Assembly: GCA_013398295.1 (NCBI GenBank)
Contig: VZSF01008945.1
Span: 62,001-126,000, forward strand
Source: Chionis minor
Taxonomy: Eukaryota; Chordata; Aves; Charadriiformes; Chionididae
DNA: 64,000 nt
Direction: 5' to 3'
A program made the position numbers and the translations under genes. The notes below the pieces were generated by a model. It saw nothing but the letters and a program-made list of their open reading frames with translations. It had not been told where the DNA came from and made no database searches. Shown here piece after piece: positions 1-12,129 of this stretch. Position 1 is the stretch's first letter. Each line of letters starts with the position of its first letter.

Positions 1-2027
1 GCTAAATATGACATTTGTGATTGAAATGAAATTTCTATGAAATAATCATAGTAAGATAACAGAAAGGTACAAGACCCTACCGTATCGCATTTTAAGATTT
101 CAGATATTCTCTATTACTTCTCAAGATACTGCATTTTGTATGGGCAGTGAAATTCATAAATTAATCCTTTAGATGACATGTTCATCTTCTGTTTAGTCTA
201 CCCTTAATATTCATCTATTCACTTTGTATCTTGCAGCACTAAAATGTTTCAGTTTTAGTTCCTTCATTTAATGCATTCTAGTCAGGAAACTTTTATCACT
301 TACCTATCAATATATTACTGGCTTTGTTTCTAATGCAGCCCTTGTTTCTCATTAAACTTAGTTCAATATCAGAGGCAGCTCTATCACAGAAGCCGATACA
401 ATTTCTCTATTTCCCCTTACACAATCCATTTCAAATTTACTGTTTTGTACTCCAAAAGACAAACTGTTCAGTGTCTCTCTCTAGAAGGAATTTCATTCTT
501 TATCACTCTCACCACTGTTTTAAGCCATGTAACCTTGTGAAAGGTCATTTTGCACAAAAGTCGGCAACGTGCTTTTAGGTAGTCCCTAAAAAATGTCTGA
601 TAGTATTCAAGGTAGAAAATTTCAGGAGTTTTATTAAAAACTTACTGTTTCACTATTTTACACACAAAGGTCTGGTTTTATTGTGCCTTTTTTTTCTTAA
701 ACAGCAAGATATAAAATTAATTCCAGTTCCTCTGAATCTCTTTAATGTTGGTGAATAACTAGCAAATATTCCATAATTATCTATTGTTTCACCAATATTC
801 TCTGATGTCCTCTTGCCCAAGCAGAAATCCCTGATGCCCGCTTTTACGACAGTGTCCACCATCAACCATAAAAAATGTTGTAGCTATTCAGTGAAATATT
901 ACAAGCTTTTTAGTCTATATCACAAGTTTTTTATTCCGTCTCAACATCAAGTTGGAAGGAAGCTCCAGAGTATCATATTATGGTATAGGGAGCTGACAGA
1001 GGAATTCATAAACACAGTAAGAATTTTTTATGCTTACTACCTGGCATGTTTACTCCTTGATATTTTTACAATTTGGCATTTGCTTCTTTATAAGTACCTT
1101 AGTGAGCTGACCTTCATATCGCTATTCTAATTCTGTAGAGAAATAATTCCACATTATCTATTTCTTTTTCAGCAGAGTATAATAAATGTACAAAGGGCAT
1201 CCAAGTAAATCCGGAACTAAAAAATAAAATAAAATAAAAATCTGAAGTTCTGAGGCACAGGGAAAGGGAACAGTAAGGAGATCCATCTGTAGCAGGAGTT
1301 GGCCTTTCTCTGCATCTTCTTCTAGATAATTTTGAAAACATGTTCTGATTAATACAGTCTCTTTCAGTGGCATTCAGCTGAGTGCTGTTTAATATAGGCT
1401 GTCAATTTAATGATGCTTCATGGTGGGCTGTTTGTGCAGATGACTGTTCTTACAGAAAAATATATATACACTCAGGGTTGTTTTTAAATTCAATGGAGAG
1501 AGATTGCATTTCCTGGAAATACTCATTCTGCTAAGACAATCACTTGTTCACAAAAATAAAATTAAAAAATAAATAAATAGGTTTTGTCCTCCTTTATATA
1601 ATTTCTGTTCAACTTGTGTAACAGCAAAATTATAAGACTTCATTTAAAATAACTGAGTCAGACTACTATGGGATTGAACTCTATGGGGGATGAAAGCATT
1701 CTTCACTTTCATCTGTTTCCTAGAACCTGAAGTACAGAATGATTTCAAATGACAGGCTTTCAAGTGAACATGAGAAAGGAGAATGAAACATTGCCTGAAG
1801 AAAAGCAGAAGTCTTCTTTGTGAGAAAGTTCAGCCACTGCTATGCTTAATAAGAGATATAACTCAATTAGTAACAGAAAAAAACAATGAATAAACACATA
1901 CAGTATATGATTCAGTTACATATGGCAGTCCTTACTGTATTCCTGTTGAAGACAATACTAAAAACTCCCTTGGCTATATGGCAGTAGACCCATGGCAGTA
2001 GAGTCACATGTCTGATGAAAAGATAAA
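1..2027. other. AT-rich single-copy DNA, no gene seen
   Basis: No recognisable exon, RNA gene or repeat family was found. Only short reading frames (about 100 codons or less) occur, with no protein resemblance. A short (AAAAT)n run lies near 1216-1240. The right edge meets the 3'-truncated CR1, and no CR1 reverse-transcriptase sequence is present on this side. Confidence 0.6.
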
Positions 2028-2884
2028 ATGGATGAGCCCAGGGTGGCAAGGTTACTGTGCACCTTCCTTGCTGCCCTAAGGATCTTGAACTCCACCATTT
2101 CATGGTCACTGCAACCAAGGCTGCCCCTGAGCTTCACAGTCCCCACCAGGCCCTCCTTGTTGGTAAGAACAAGGTCCAGCATGGCACCTCTCCTCATTGG
2201 CTCCTCTGTCACTTGGAGGAGGAAGTTATCATCAATGCATTCCAGGAACCTCCTGGATTGCTTATGCTCTGCTGTGTGGTCCCTCCAACAGGTATCAGTT
2301 GAAGTCCCCCATGAGGACCAACCTTGTGAACATGAGCCTGCTCATATCCGTCTATAGAGGGCCTCATCCACTCAGTCTTCCTGGTCAGGTGGCCTGAGGC
2401 AGACCCCCACTGTAATGTCACCTGCCCCTGACCTCCCTTTTATCCTGACCCCTAAGTTCTTGGTCGGCTCCTCATCCATATCCAGGCAGTACATGTACTC
2501 CAGTGGGCCACTGACATAGAGGACAACACCCCCCCATCTCCCCTGCCTGTCCTTCCTGAAGGGCCTGCATCCTTCCATTCCAACACTCCAGGCATAGGAG
2601 CCATCCTACTGTGTCTCTGTGACGCCAGTAAGATCACAGTCCTGCAGGTGTGCACACATCTCTAACTCCTCTTGTTTATTCCCCATGCTACCTGTGTTTG
2701 CATAGAGGCATTTAAATTGGGCTCCTGGTGAAGATGACTTACTGGCTCTGGAGTGGCTGGGAGTCCTTTGTGCTGCGCTCCAGGTGCTCTCCTGCTGACC
2801 TTCTCCAGCTTCTGGGCATCTGTTGCTGGCACTGGCATCAAACTGGCAGGAGTGGGGTGGACTGAGGTTCTCCTCCCCCAGCAA
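2028..2884 (-). pseudogene. CR1 ORF2 remnant, AP-type endonuclease domain
   Basis: This is the N-terminal part of the CR1 ORF2 polyprotein, the APE-like endonuclease that nicks target DNA. Blocks in order are: 'KCLYANTGSMGNKQEELE' (about 2700-2650), 'RPFRKDRQGRWGG' and 'VRIKGRSGAGDITVGVCLRP' (about 2570-2390), the metal-binding 'LMGDFN' motif (GDFN codons at 2298-2309), 'LDLVLTNKEGLVG', and 'GCSDHEMVEFKILRAARKV' with the SDH triad at 2102-2110. Frame changes occur between blocks, and a stop follows GDFN directly. The RT domain that should follow is absent. The endonuclease identity is secure; function is lost. Confidence 0.85.
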
Positions 2885-2887
2885 CTT

Positions 2888-3496
2888 TAGTTTATAGCCC
2901 TCTTCACCAGCTTGGCAAGCCTCTGACTGAAGGTGCTCTTCCCCTTCTCTGACAGATGGACCCCACCAGCCCCCAGTAGACCTGGTTCCTCAAAGCCAGT
3001 CCCACGGTCTAAGTAGCCAAACCCCTGGCTGCAGCACTAGTCCTGTAACCATTTGTTGACTCACCAGATTCGACTACTCCTTTCAAACCCCTTCCCTTTG
3101 ACTGGGAGGACCACATGGAACAACAGCAGCACATAACAGTCAGTGGACTGTGCAAAGCTTGGTAGTCTCCCAGTGACATCTCTGATACAAGCCCCCAGTA
3201 AACAGCACACCTCTCTAGAGAGGCATCAGGTCAGCAAATGTGTGCCCCTGTACCTTTCAGGAGAGAGTCTCCTGCTGCTGTCACCCGTTGCCTTTTCTTC
3301 ATTGCACTGGTTGTTATACGGGGAGCAGATCAAACTGCCGTGCTCAGCTCCAGCATCCCTCCCCATGTGACTGCTCTTTCCTCTTCCGCCTGCAGAGCGG
3401 TGAAACGGTTCTGCAAGGGCACCTCAGGCTTCAAGGTAAGCTTCTTCCCACCTCAGATTTTGGGGTAAGCCTCTTCCTCCTGCTGGTCCTTGCCAT
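2888..3496 (-). pseudogene. CR1 ORF1 remnant, SGNH/GDSL-esterase-like protein
   Basis: CR1 ORF1 encodes an RNA-binding protein with a GDSL/SGNH esterase-like domain used in retrotransposition. A plausible ATG lies at 3494-3496 (minus), followed by a basic start (MARTSRRKRLTPK). The nucleophile-block motif 'AAGDSLLKGTG' is visible, with the GDS codons at 3264-3272. The C-terminal block 'VHLSEKGKSTFSQRLAKL' around 2896-2961 ends at a TAA at 2888-2890. The residue expected to be the catalytic Asp just before VHLS reads Gly here. At least one frameshift and several stops separate these blocks, so no intact protein is encoded. The family assignment rests on these motifs in the correct order upstream of an ORF2 endonuclease. 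Confidence 0.75.
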
Positions 3497-3605
3497 CACA
3501 AGATTCCGTTCTTTTCCATTACTGGCCCCACTCCCTTCTGTGTGTGCTGGTGGGGGATTTCTTGGTTGTTTGGCCATGGGCAGGGGGTCCACTGCAGACT
3601 GCGCT

Positions 3606-5069
3606 TGGAAACCAGTTATCTAATAACATTCTAAACAATCTACAAAGTTGCAAACAATGATTTGGCCCACAAATGATAAAGTGTGAGATAACCTGTAGCT
3701 ACAGCAGATGTATTCATTTAAATAAGTTGGAATTAGCAGCATAGTGTGCAAAGGGAAGGTTCTTGCATACTTCACACCGAGCATTTCTTTGAAAAACAAA
3801 TGTCTCTTCAGTAACAGACAGTGAAGAGATTTTTGGGCTGAAGTTAATCACCGTGACCCGTAATGTTGATTAGCAAACAACCATTTGCCACATAGTGAGA
3901 TTCCTTGAAGCTGTTAAAGCCTACTACTAATGGACAGTCATGGGCAAACTACCTGGACCTCCTCACCCAGCTGAACCAGGGGTAGCAGGAGCAGTAACAA
4001 GTCAGCACAACCCCAGCATCCCATTACAGGCTGGATCCCCGCAGCAAGACAAGTGTTACCTGTGCAGCAATGATATCACTTCTGAGTGCAGTGCTGAGCC
4101 CCAGATACTTTCTCCCTGTTACCTTAAGTCCAGCTGTGGTATCATCCTTTTTTAAACACATTTCATGATTGATACTAGGGAGTTAACAACTGAAGGCTAA
4201 ACAGTCTGGCAAGCTGAATGTGCTTATTTTATTTGAAAAGACTGATATTATTCAAACATTTAATCAAAGAATTCAATCACAGAGCCAACATCTTTCAAAA
4301 CCGTCCTGGAAAACAGCCACAAATGCTTGAAGCACAAGGAAGAATACATTAAAAAATTATATGCTGGTGAATGGGTGAGAATAATTACTTTATTTCAGAT
4401 ATGTTTCTCATATAATTTTTTTCTTATGTAAATCAAAATAAATGGCATTACAGTAGGCACAGAGTTACCTTGTTTTACCTAATACCTACCTATTTAATAA
4501 AATGTGACTGTATAAAGAAACAGAAACATTTTAGAAGCTCTGTTGTATAAACTTACACAGTACTACATGAACTATACAGGGCTACAAGATGACTTTAAAT
4601 GGTTTAAGTGTGGGAATTTATGAACCTGGATTCACAGCTACCCAGTTTAATTTTCTAAAGTTTCGTAATGAGTTACACAAATCAGTCTGAAGAGCACACC
4701 ACACTCACGCAAGCATGCAGGCAGGCTTTCAATGTCCACACTAGCTCTTTCAGAGTTACTCTCCATGTCTCCACAGTTTCCATGCTGGTGCACAGACATT
4801 CCATAAACAAATTTTAGCACAATCCAAAGGCCACCAATGCTGTGGAGAACACATTTATTGATTTTGATGGGCTTGGTGTTGGTCGTCCTTTTGGTATAAA
4901 ACAGAAATATTTTGGACATTAGAACTCTCATCAATAATGCAATGTATGAAAAACATGAACTTCACACCTTAACATTAGAGAGGATAAATGGCCAAGTGTT
5001 TCAAGATGAAGAAGAAATATGTCTTAGTCAAGCTAGAGCACCCATCTTAACAGAACATGTAGAAGATGG
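3606..5069. other. Single-copy DNA, no gene seen
   Basis: AT-rich sequence without a recognisable element or exon. The longest open frame is about 95 codons on the minus strand near 4647-4934. It resembles no protein I know and has no convincing splice context. Confidence 0.5.
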
Positions 5070-5560
5070 CTAATCAATGGAAAAACTAGCAAACAGACTC
5101 AAGATTAGCTCCGTAGAATTGTCAGTCATACAGCTCTACGCTCAGACAGAACAACGTAGCACCGAGAGCAATGATGGGTTCCACAATTGCTCTTAGTTGT
5201 CATTGACAATACCAAAGCATGGCTTATTCCTTCTGATAGGTGACTTTAACACTAAATTAGAAGTGACAGTTGGGTGATGGCAAGAACATTGGGAAGCCAC
5301 AATCACAGAAACTAGGCACTAATTGTGCTGAGCTTCCAGTCTTGCTGTGGCAATTTTTTTCCCCTCAAAAAAGAGATACACAAAAGAAGAGAGACTCACC
5401 AGATGACAGAACAACAAACCAGACCAAGGATCTCTCTACTAATGCAAGATTCAGATCACCTGCATAAAAAGTAAGGACATACTAGGCTATACATATCAAC
5501 AGCAGCCACAATGATCACATTACTATGCGACCCTTCAAGTAAAATCTAGAACAAACTAAA
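5070..5560 (+). mobile_element. Ancient RTE/BovB-like LINE endonuclease fossil
   Basis: Conceptual translation across frameshifts gives the block order of an RTE-clade AP endonuclease (the type found in BovB and 'craniofacial development protein 2-like' entries). The first block is 'KISSVELSVIQLYAQTEQRS' from 5101. Next comes 'PKHGLFLLIGDFNTKLEV' from 5212, with GDFN at 5239-5250, the metal-binding motif of these nucleases. Then follow 'SPDDRTTNQTKDLSTNARFR', where family members have SPDG-x-NQID-x-L-x-NxRFRSS, and 'KVRTY' from about 5470, after which the usual SDH triad has decayed to SSH. Stops and at least three frame changes are present. CR1 endonucleases lack this block pattern, so this is a different LINE clade. 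Downstream sequence to about 6400 may hold more of the element, but I could not align an RT domain. Family resemblance is from memory of consensus patterns, not a search. Confidence 0.58.
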
Positions 5561-8500
5561 GGGCAGACTTGAGGCACTGTCAAAAGCGGTGAAGGCTGCC
5601 GTGAGGAACAGCGTACAGCAATCAGCAATCATTTAACTTAAGCTGCAGCAGCTACTGCTGGATATTCACACAGTCAAATACCAGATGGATGAGGAAAGAA
5701 ATAGGGCACCTCAGGAAGGAAAATTCCTCTAAAGGTAAATCTTGAATCGGAAAACCGCTATTATATTAGAATGGCAAAAACAACAGTGCACCAAAAAGAC
5801 TAAACAATACTCACTGAAATTCCATCTAAAGATTTCCATTTGCTCAAGGCTGTTTAGAGGTATATGAAGTACTCTGCAACAATTAATTACTACACATCAA
5901 GTTGGTAAAATAGATTCTTAGTTGTTGTTTGGTGTTGCCATAAGTGAGATAGCACCACTATGACAACATAAAAATGAGTTTGAAAAATAGCAGAGCAGGC
6001 ATTGTTCAGAATCAGCTACACCAGGAAAAGCACGTGTCAAGAAGAAAGGACAAACATTAAATATCCATAGGAATTAATCTATTTCAACAGAAATGTAATA
6101 GATGAAAGGAAGAGCTCAATAGGAAGTGACATTACAGACAGGAGAAGCTGAAAGCAAAGATAAAAAAAAAACCAGATGTTTTGTATAACATAAAGTCTCA
6201 AACATAATCTCACTGTTAACATGCAGTTATGAGAGCTGGAGAACTAATAGAGTTTAAATCAGCACCTGAAATTAACTACAAATTGCTATGAGAAGATCTG
6301 AGTACTGGATGGAAGGGCTTTGCCTGTCAACAAAGAGAAACAAGACATTACCAACCAGAAGGGTTTTAGCATCAGAAAGTGGGACTAGAATTATTTGAGG
6401 CATACATACCGGATGCTTGACACAAGAGTCCCCTCAGTGAATTTGGTAGTTGGAAACCAGCTGATAGGAAGCGAAATAAAGACAAGGAAACTTTAAGAAA
6501 AGCCATTAGCAGTGGTGGCCCAGCACAACAGTAAATCTCTGCTCTGGAGAGAAGGCAGGAGCAGGACCAAATGGCCCAGAGGAACAGGGGGACTTGTGTA
6601 CCAGTGCTGGGCAGGCTTATCACAGTGAGTGATTACCCACCACCATTCAGGTAACAACCTCCAGGTCTGCCAAGTGTTTTATAGAATACGAAACAGTGCT
6701 GAGAAACAACTAGCTTGTGTTTGCAGCTCAAAATTGTGTAAGAGACAACATTTCATAGCCCTTTCTTTTTTTTAAGTTTCCATATGAAACGCAACACGAC
6801 ATGTTCAATCAAGATGCATCCATCAGATCAGAGCATGCTTCATTATAAGCACTGGCATTACATGACGTTCTTTTCTCTGACCCAGTGTAATTGTCACAAT
6901 CTGTAACCTGTCATGCAAAATGTTTCAAACAAATGTGTTTGTAAACAAAAGACTTGATGGTTCACTGTTACTCAGACAGGTGGTGTGCTACAACAATCTC
7001 TGAACGTGAAAATAAACAGTTTTGGCGGTAACTGATAAACACACCAAGTCTAAATCTCACCCTGACTGCTCAGCTACTGGGTGCAGGAGATTAGTTTCAG
7101 AATAAATAACACAAAGTCATCCCAAACAGAGGTTTGGGTATCCAACAGTGGGAACTGTTCTTCTGTCTTCTTTTAAGGGGAACCGTATCTAGTGTCACTC
7201 TGCCAGCCCAGTACAGGCTGTGACTATATTTGCATGCATACACTAACTCTAAGTGCATTTGCATGCTATGATAGTGTCCTTAGTCATTTAAGTTACATCA
7301 CTAATTAAGTAAACATAAATTTTCATTCTAAACTTTAGTCATTCTTGAGCTGGACTTTGATAACAAAATCTAGAAAATGTAGATCTTCCTTCATAGTATT
7401 ATCCATTATCAGTTCCATTTGAAAGACAGATAAAAAGAAATTAAAACCAAAGAGAGAAAAATGCATATTTGCTCATTTACTTCCTTTTTTCATCATATAA
7501 TTTACTACTGTAAAACTGCCTTAAGCCTCATAAAATCTGTGAGCCAATAATGGCTTTAAGATATAAACCCAGAGCTACACATCAATAGAAAATAAAAGAA
7601 GTCAATTGCAACCATTTAAAAAGAAAAGTCTGTTCCTCTGTCTGTCTATCCACTACTGCAAGGATTACATTTTTCCCAGTCCAGCTACTCAGTAGCTCTC
7701 AGATGCATTCAACACACAACAGAGCAGCGTGTACATTGCACAGTGTATGTAGCAGGTAGCGAGCATTTAAAGTATTGTCAGTAGCCACACATTTTTTTCT
7801 TTGTGTGTTCAAACACATTTAATACAAACTCTCTGCAGATACAAACTGCCACATACTGGCCTATCAGCACCATGCCATCAAACATTTTTGTTCCCTCCCT
7901 ATATATCCATTAATTCATTTGGTAGAATACTACCTCTTCCAGATTTTTACCTCTAACAGGGTAATTTTTTTCTTTGACATGTCTATGTAAAGAAAAACTT
8001 CAACACACACATAAGTTGCTCTATGCATGCAATAATCATGAATAACAGGTATGTCTAGAGAAAAAAGAAAAAAGAAAAAGAAAAGAGATATGAAAGTGTG
8101 TGAAATTTTTCATTCATGGCAGAGTTACATGAACTCTAAAATACTACCAAACTAGTAGTATTATAAGTATCTTTATTGGCCAACAGAAGCTATTTCCCTT
8201 CTTATTTCCATCTTTACTTAGGACTATTATATACCATATTCTTTACTTAACGTATTTATATTAAGACTCTTGCAGGAGGGTAATGAAATATTAAAAGTGT
8301 TACAGATGTTTTGATTCCAAGATCATCTATTGGCCTCCATGTTTCAAAATACAGAACACAAGTAGGACATGTAGTTTCTGCATGGACTATTTAGTTTGCT
8401 GGTTTGGAGTGTCAGCCAAGAGTCTCTCCTATTTTACTATGATTAATCAACCAGTCAGTCACAATTAGTTAGGAATCCCCTGGTGATGAGCATCCATTCA

Positions 8501-10932
8501 GACTTACAGGCTGAAAGCAGTAGAGAGGCTCAGGTTTTTCAAAAGAAATGAAAAAACTCTGCAGTTGGTAGTTAACTAAACCCAAGGGAGGGTTGCTCCT
8601 CGATTCAAATATAGAGGCTTGGTGTTATGCCCTGGAGGATGACATAAGGATTTGTATCCTTTCTAGCAGCTACATATTTACCATTATAACTCAAGATATT
8701 CGTATTATACATATGAAAAGTTGGTTGCTTTTTTTAGTCCGTCATATTTTGTCTTCAGTCACACCTCTTGGCAATCAATTATGCATGCTAATTGTAGCCC
8801 ATATTGTATGCAGGTTTTTGCTAGCACATTGCAAACCCCTCAATACCAAACCTTAGTAGCATCTTTTTCAACATTAAAGTGTGAGGAAACAGAGCTGTGG
8901 GCTAACTCTATTCACTCTTGGATTCACTTAAGCTACAGAGAAAGGACTGCTTTTTGCATTAGAGATTAGTGATTATAGTACACAGCAAAGATGCCAGAGA
9001 CAGAGGTCAGTACCCTCATCAGAAAAAGATGTGAGAAGTATTGTCCAGTTGATTAAATCCCAATAAAAGTTGCAAATTGCGAGTTCTGCCTTTGAAAGGT
9101 CATCAAGATGCATTATACGGATTCTGAATGAATCCCCAGGATGCATAATTAAGCAATCAGATACATTGTATTATCCATTTCCATAAATTAACATCTGAAT
9201 CAGAATAGTGTGCTCAGTCAGCGTGTCACAGAGGAAAATGGAAGATCAAGAGAGCCACTCACCAATCAAAATCCTTCACTTTCCTCAAGGCAGTCCTTTC
9301 TGTAAGGTTAATATGACATTAACATTGATGAAGTCATATTTTTACTTATTCTAGATGTTCACAAATATTCTTCTGTTACATGTTATAGCTTGTCAGTGGA
9401 CTTTGCTTCTGTTCCACAGTCATACGTGCTCAGTTTTTTTTACGCTTATATTTTGGCTTCCACTTAATGAGGGGGAGAAAAAAGGCTGAAGCAGTTTCCA
9501 GCATACCTTTACTGCTTAATTTAAATTTTTTTATTCCTATTTGCAGTTTCCTTTATCCACACAGTTTCATCTACAAAGAAACTTTTATAAAGCAGCAGCG
9601 TTAGACATGTTTTATGTCAGTCTTTATGTTCAGAAAAATGTTTAGTAAATGTAATTGTTATATTTCTCATGCCTGATTTCCCAGAGTATAAAAGGTTTCA
9701 ATAAAGATCATGACTTTTTTTGCCTACAGAATCTTCCCTTGTCTCATGTTATTCATGAAAGGAAAACTGACAGAAGAGATAGATGTGGAATGAAACCTGT
9801 GTCAGCTTTCACTATAAAACAGTTCTAGATGTAACACAGTAAGAACGATCATGGTGTGCTACCCATGTGGCAACACAGAAACATTACTTGTCACGTTTTT
9901 GCATAAAGCTGTAGTTATCTGCAATGATTCCACATTCCTAATTATTACATATATCATGTGACCATGATAATTTGAACAGAAATGAGAGGCAAGAACAACA
10001 GTAAATAACAATCATGTCTTCAAACAGACTATTATTAAAAGAATATAATTTACTTTTAAAAAGATACAGGAGTTTATGTTTTGAAATCACGTATTTTTTC
10101 CCTCCTAGCTCCTTGAAAAAATGGTAATATGAGTTCTAGAGAGTCTCTTCCTCTTTTAGTGGTAATTAATTTGAAGAGGGGGCATATCTGTGTCTGTTTA
10201 GAAACAAGGACAGTGTCAGCTCTTTATCCCGGTGGCTCACAGACAGCCCTCCAGCTCATTCATGGCAGCAATGCTGGTTGAAGGAACCACCAGTTGCACA
10301 GCTGTGTGCTTTATCCCACAGCTGCTGAAGCCAGCCACAAGCCTTAATTTTCTGCCCCCCAAACATACCTGTTGCAGTAAACTTCACTTGTTCCAGGAAA
10401 GCCACCGCTTAATTCCTGACAGATAAATTTGTTTCGGGAATAGTTCAATCAGGACACAGTATTTATGGAAGAAGCCACCGGCTGCTCATTAGTCATTTGA
10501 GATAATAAAGCTGCAGTGTGGTTAGCAAGTTAACCAAGATCTGGTTTTCTAAGAGGAGGACACATTTTGCCACCTATTCAAAGGAGTAGTGCCCTTATGT
10601 AGTTGAATTAGTTTTTTAATGGAAATCTTTGTGGAATTTGGTAAATGAGGTAAAGTCTCTGTGCTCAAAGAACAATTAAGACTGGCCTTGGTATCTCTTG
10701 GGCAGGCTGGAGGAGTGGAGACTCGCCTAGCCAGCATGGAATGCAGATAAGGAGGGGGCCCTGTGTAGGCAGGACAGCCCTGCTTTTCCTCAGTGAAGAC
10801 AAAATAACAGGAACTTGTGTAGTTCTTTGTTCCTGGCAGGCTGGTGTGTCCGATGACTGACCTCTGCCTCATTACCTGTGAACTAAACATATATGACTAT
10901 AGCACTCGTCTCTCCACCCAAATCATACTATA
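5561..10932. other. Single-copy AT-rich DNA, no gene seen
   Basis: No exon, RNA gene or datable repeat is recognised in these 5.4 kb. An A/G-rich tract lies at about 8060-8090. Paired octamer motifs lie at 7228-7266. Reading frames are short (113 codons or less) and unremarkable. Parts of 10500-10932 might belong to the LTR-like sequence that follows, but no boundary could be fixed. Confidence 0.5.
7228..7266. promoter_or_regulatory. Paired octamer (POU-type) motifs
   Basis: The 10-mer ATTTGCATGC occurs twice, at 7228-7237 and 7257-7266. Each copy contains the perfect octamer ATTTGCAT bound by POU/Oct factors, spaced 29 bp start to start. Homeodomain-like TAATTA lies about 45 bp downstream. 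This is motif evidence only; no promoter or gene is visible nearby. Confidence 0.22.
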
Positions 10933-11343
10933 TGTCACCTAGGGGAGGGCAACCTTGTAATTTTAGAGATAAAAATATGAAGAAAATGACTGTAAAATTG
11001 GCAGACAAGAATCTTGACACCTGACGGACCAGTTGACGGGCTGCATTCTCTTCCTCCACCCCAGGCAGGGATGCTGCTTTGGTAAGCGCTGTGCCTTTCA
11101 CCCTCTGGTGAATGTTACCCCCAGGGTGTTATATCATTATTATTATTTTGCTAGCAATATTAACCTTAAGTAGTAGCGCTATTGTAGTCAGTGAATTTTT
11201 CAATGGCAACCTTCAATCTGTTCTGTCGTTCCCAATAAATAACTAATTTCAATTTTTGTGGATTTGACTCAGTGAAAGTCCTTTGCTGGGACTCTGATCG
11301 AGGAATCAGTGAAAGTCCTTTGCTGGGACTCTGACAGACAGAC
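10933..11343 (+). mobile_element. Probable solo LTR of an avian ERVL-like element
   Basis: The sequence has the layout of an avian endogenous retrovirus LTR on the plus strand. It starts TGTCACC, and its middle ('...ggtgaatgttaccc...' plus an attattatt stretch) resembles ERVL-type LTRs. A polyadenylation signal AATAAA lies at 11234-11239, followed by a ~100-bp U5-like stretch ending in CA. The U5 holds a 28-bp block repeated with a 37-bp period. No gag, pol or env sequence and no second LTR are seen. Exact ends and target-site duplication could not be fixed; the element may start further left. Assignment is by resemblance only. Confidence 0.45.
11270..11334 (+). repeat. 28-bp direct repeat, 37-bp period
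   Basis: The 28-bp block starting cagtgaaagtcctttgctgg is present without mismatch at 11270-11297 and 11307-11334, separated by 9 bp. It sits in the U5-like part of the putative LTR. Confidence 0.9.
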
Positions 11344-11378
11344 ATCAAAACTACATTTCCTTTTAACGTGACATTCTT

Positions 11379-11809
11379 AGAACCATAGAATCATAAAATA
11401 CAAGGGGTTGGAAGGGACATCTGGAGATCATCTGGTCCAACCACCCTGCCAGAGCAGGTTGCGCAGGGTGGTGTCCAGGTGGGTTTTGAATGTCTCCAGA
11501 GTCAGAGACTTCACGACCTCTCTGGGCAGCCTGTGCCAGTGCTCTGCCACCCTCAAAGTCAAGAAGTTCCACCTCATCTTCAGATGGAACTTCCTATGTT
11601 CGAGTCTGTGCCCATTACCTCTTGTCCCATCACTGGGCACCACTGAAAAAAGACTGTCCCCCTCCTCCTGATACCCTCCCTTTAAGTACTTATAAGCATT
11701 GATGAGATCCCCCCTCAGTCTTCTCTTCTCCAGACTAAAAAGACCCAACTCCCTCAGCCTTTCCTCATAAGAAAGATGTTCCAGCCCCCTAATCATCTTC
11801 GTAGCCTCA
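11379..11809 (-). mobile_element. CR1 LINE 3' fragment
   Basis: A 5'-truncated CR1 on the minus strand. The octamer tail (accatagaatcataaaat) is at the low-coordinate end. The encoded ORF2 C-terminus reads from '[20 protein letters not shown]' through '[19 protein letters not shown]' to '[17 protein letters not shown]' and '[19 protein letters not shown]', with few disruptions, so this is one of the younger copies. It belongs to the same subfamily as the copies at 23952 and 34818, marked by the [17 protein letters not shown] block. Confidence 0.93.
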
Positions 11810-12129
11810 AGTCTCAAAGGAGCTTGAGACAATTTTTGTTCTTGCGCCTTATATATCAGACAGAAGCAAAAGTATTAAATGATATAATCTAGGGAAATTG
11901 GAGCAATTATTTAATTTTAATTTTATATTCCTATTAGTTTTCTGCTAAAAAGACAGTAAAATTATATTACCAGCACACATTTTCAGAAGTACAAATAGTA
12001 ATAATAGAATATAAGCAATAAAGTAATAATGAAGTCTTTATTTTAACAAAATATAATAAATTCTACATTTCTGGATAAGAAATGGTTGAAGGGAAAACTT
12101 AAAAACAGCCTTCGAATACTTACGATGAG

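Larger units (their letters stand above)
2028..3605 (-). mobile_element. CR1 LINE, 5' half only (ORF1 + ORF2 endonuclease)
   Basis: This is a non-LTR retrotransposon of the CR1 family on the minus strand. Reading from high to low coordinates there is a short 5' leader, ORF1 (about 3496-2888) and the start of ORF2 (about 2884-2030), which is endonuclease only. The element stops abruptly near 2028, just after the 'SLGCSDHEMVEF' endonuclease motif, so the RT domain, 3' UTR and octamer tail are missing. CR1 copies are normally truncated at the 5' end because reverse transcription starts at the 3' end, so this copy probably lost its 3' part by later deletion or rearrangement. Several frameshifts and stops show it is dead. 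Boundaries were estimated by where recognisable CR1 sequence fades. Confidence 0.88.

Noticed and set aside
9685..9715. TATAAAA followed closely by AATAAA, as in a compact LTR
   Set aside because: No LTR-like start, end or U3 could be found around it; chance in AT-rich DNA is the simpler explanation.
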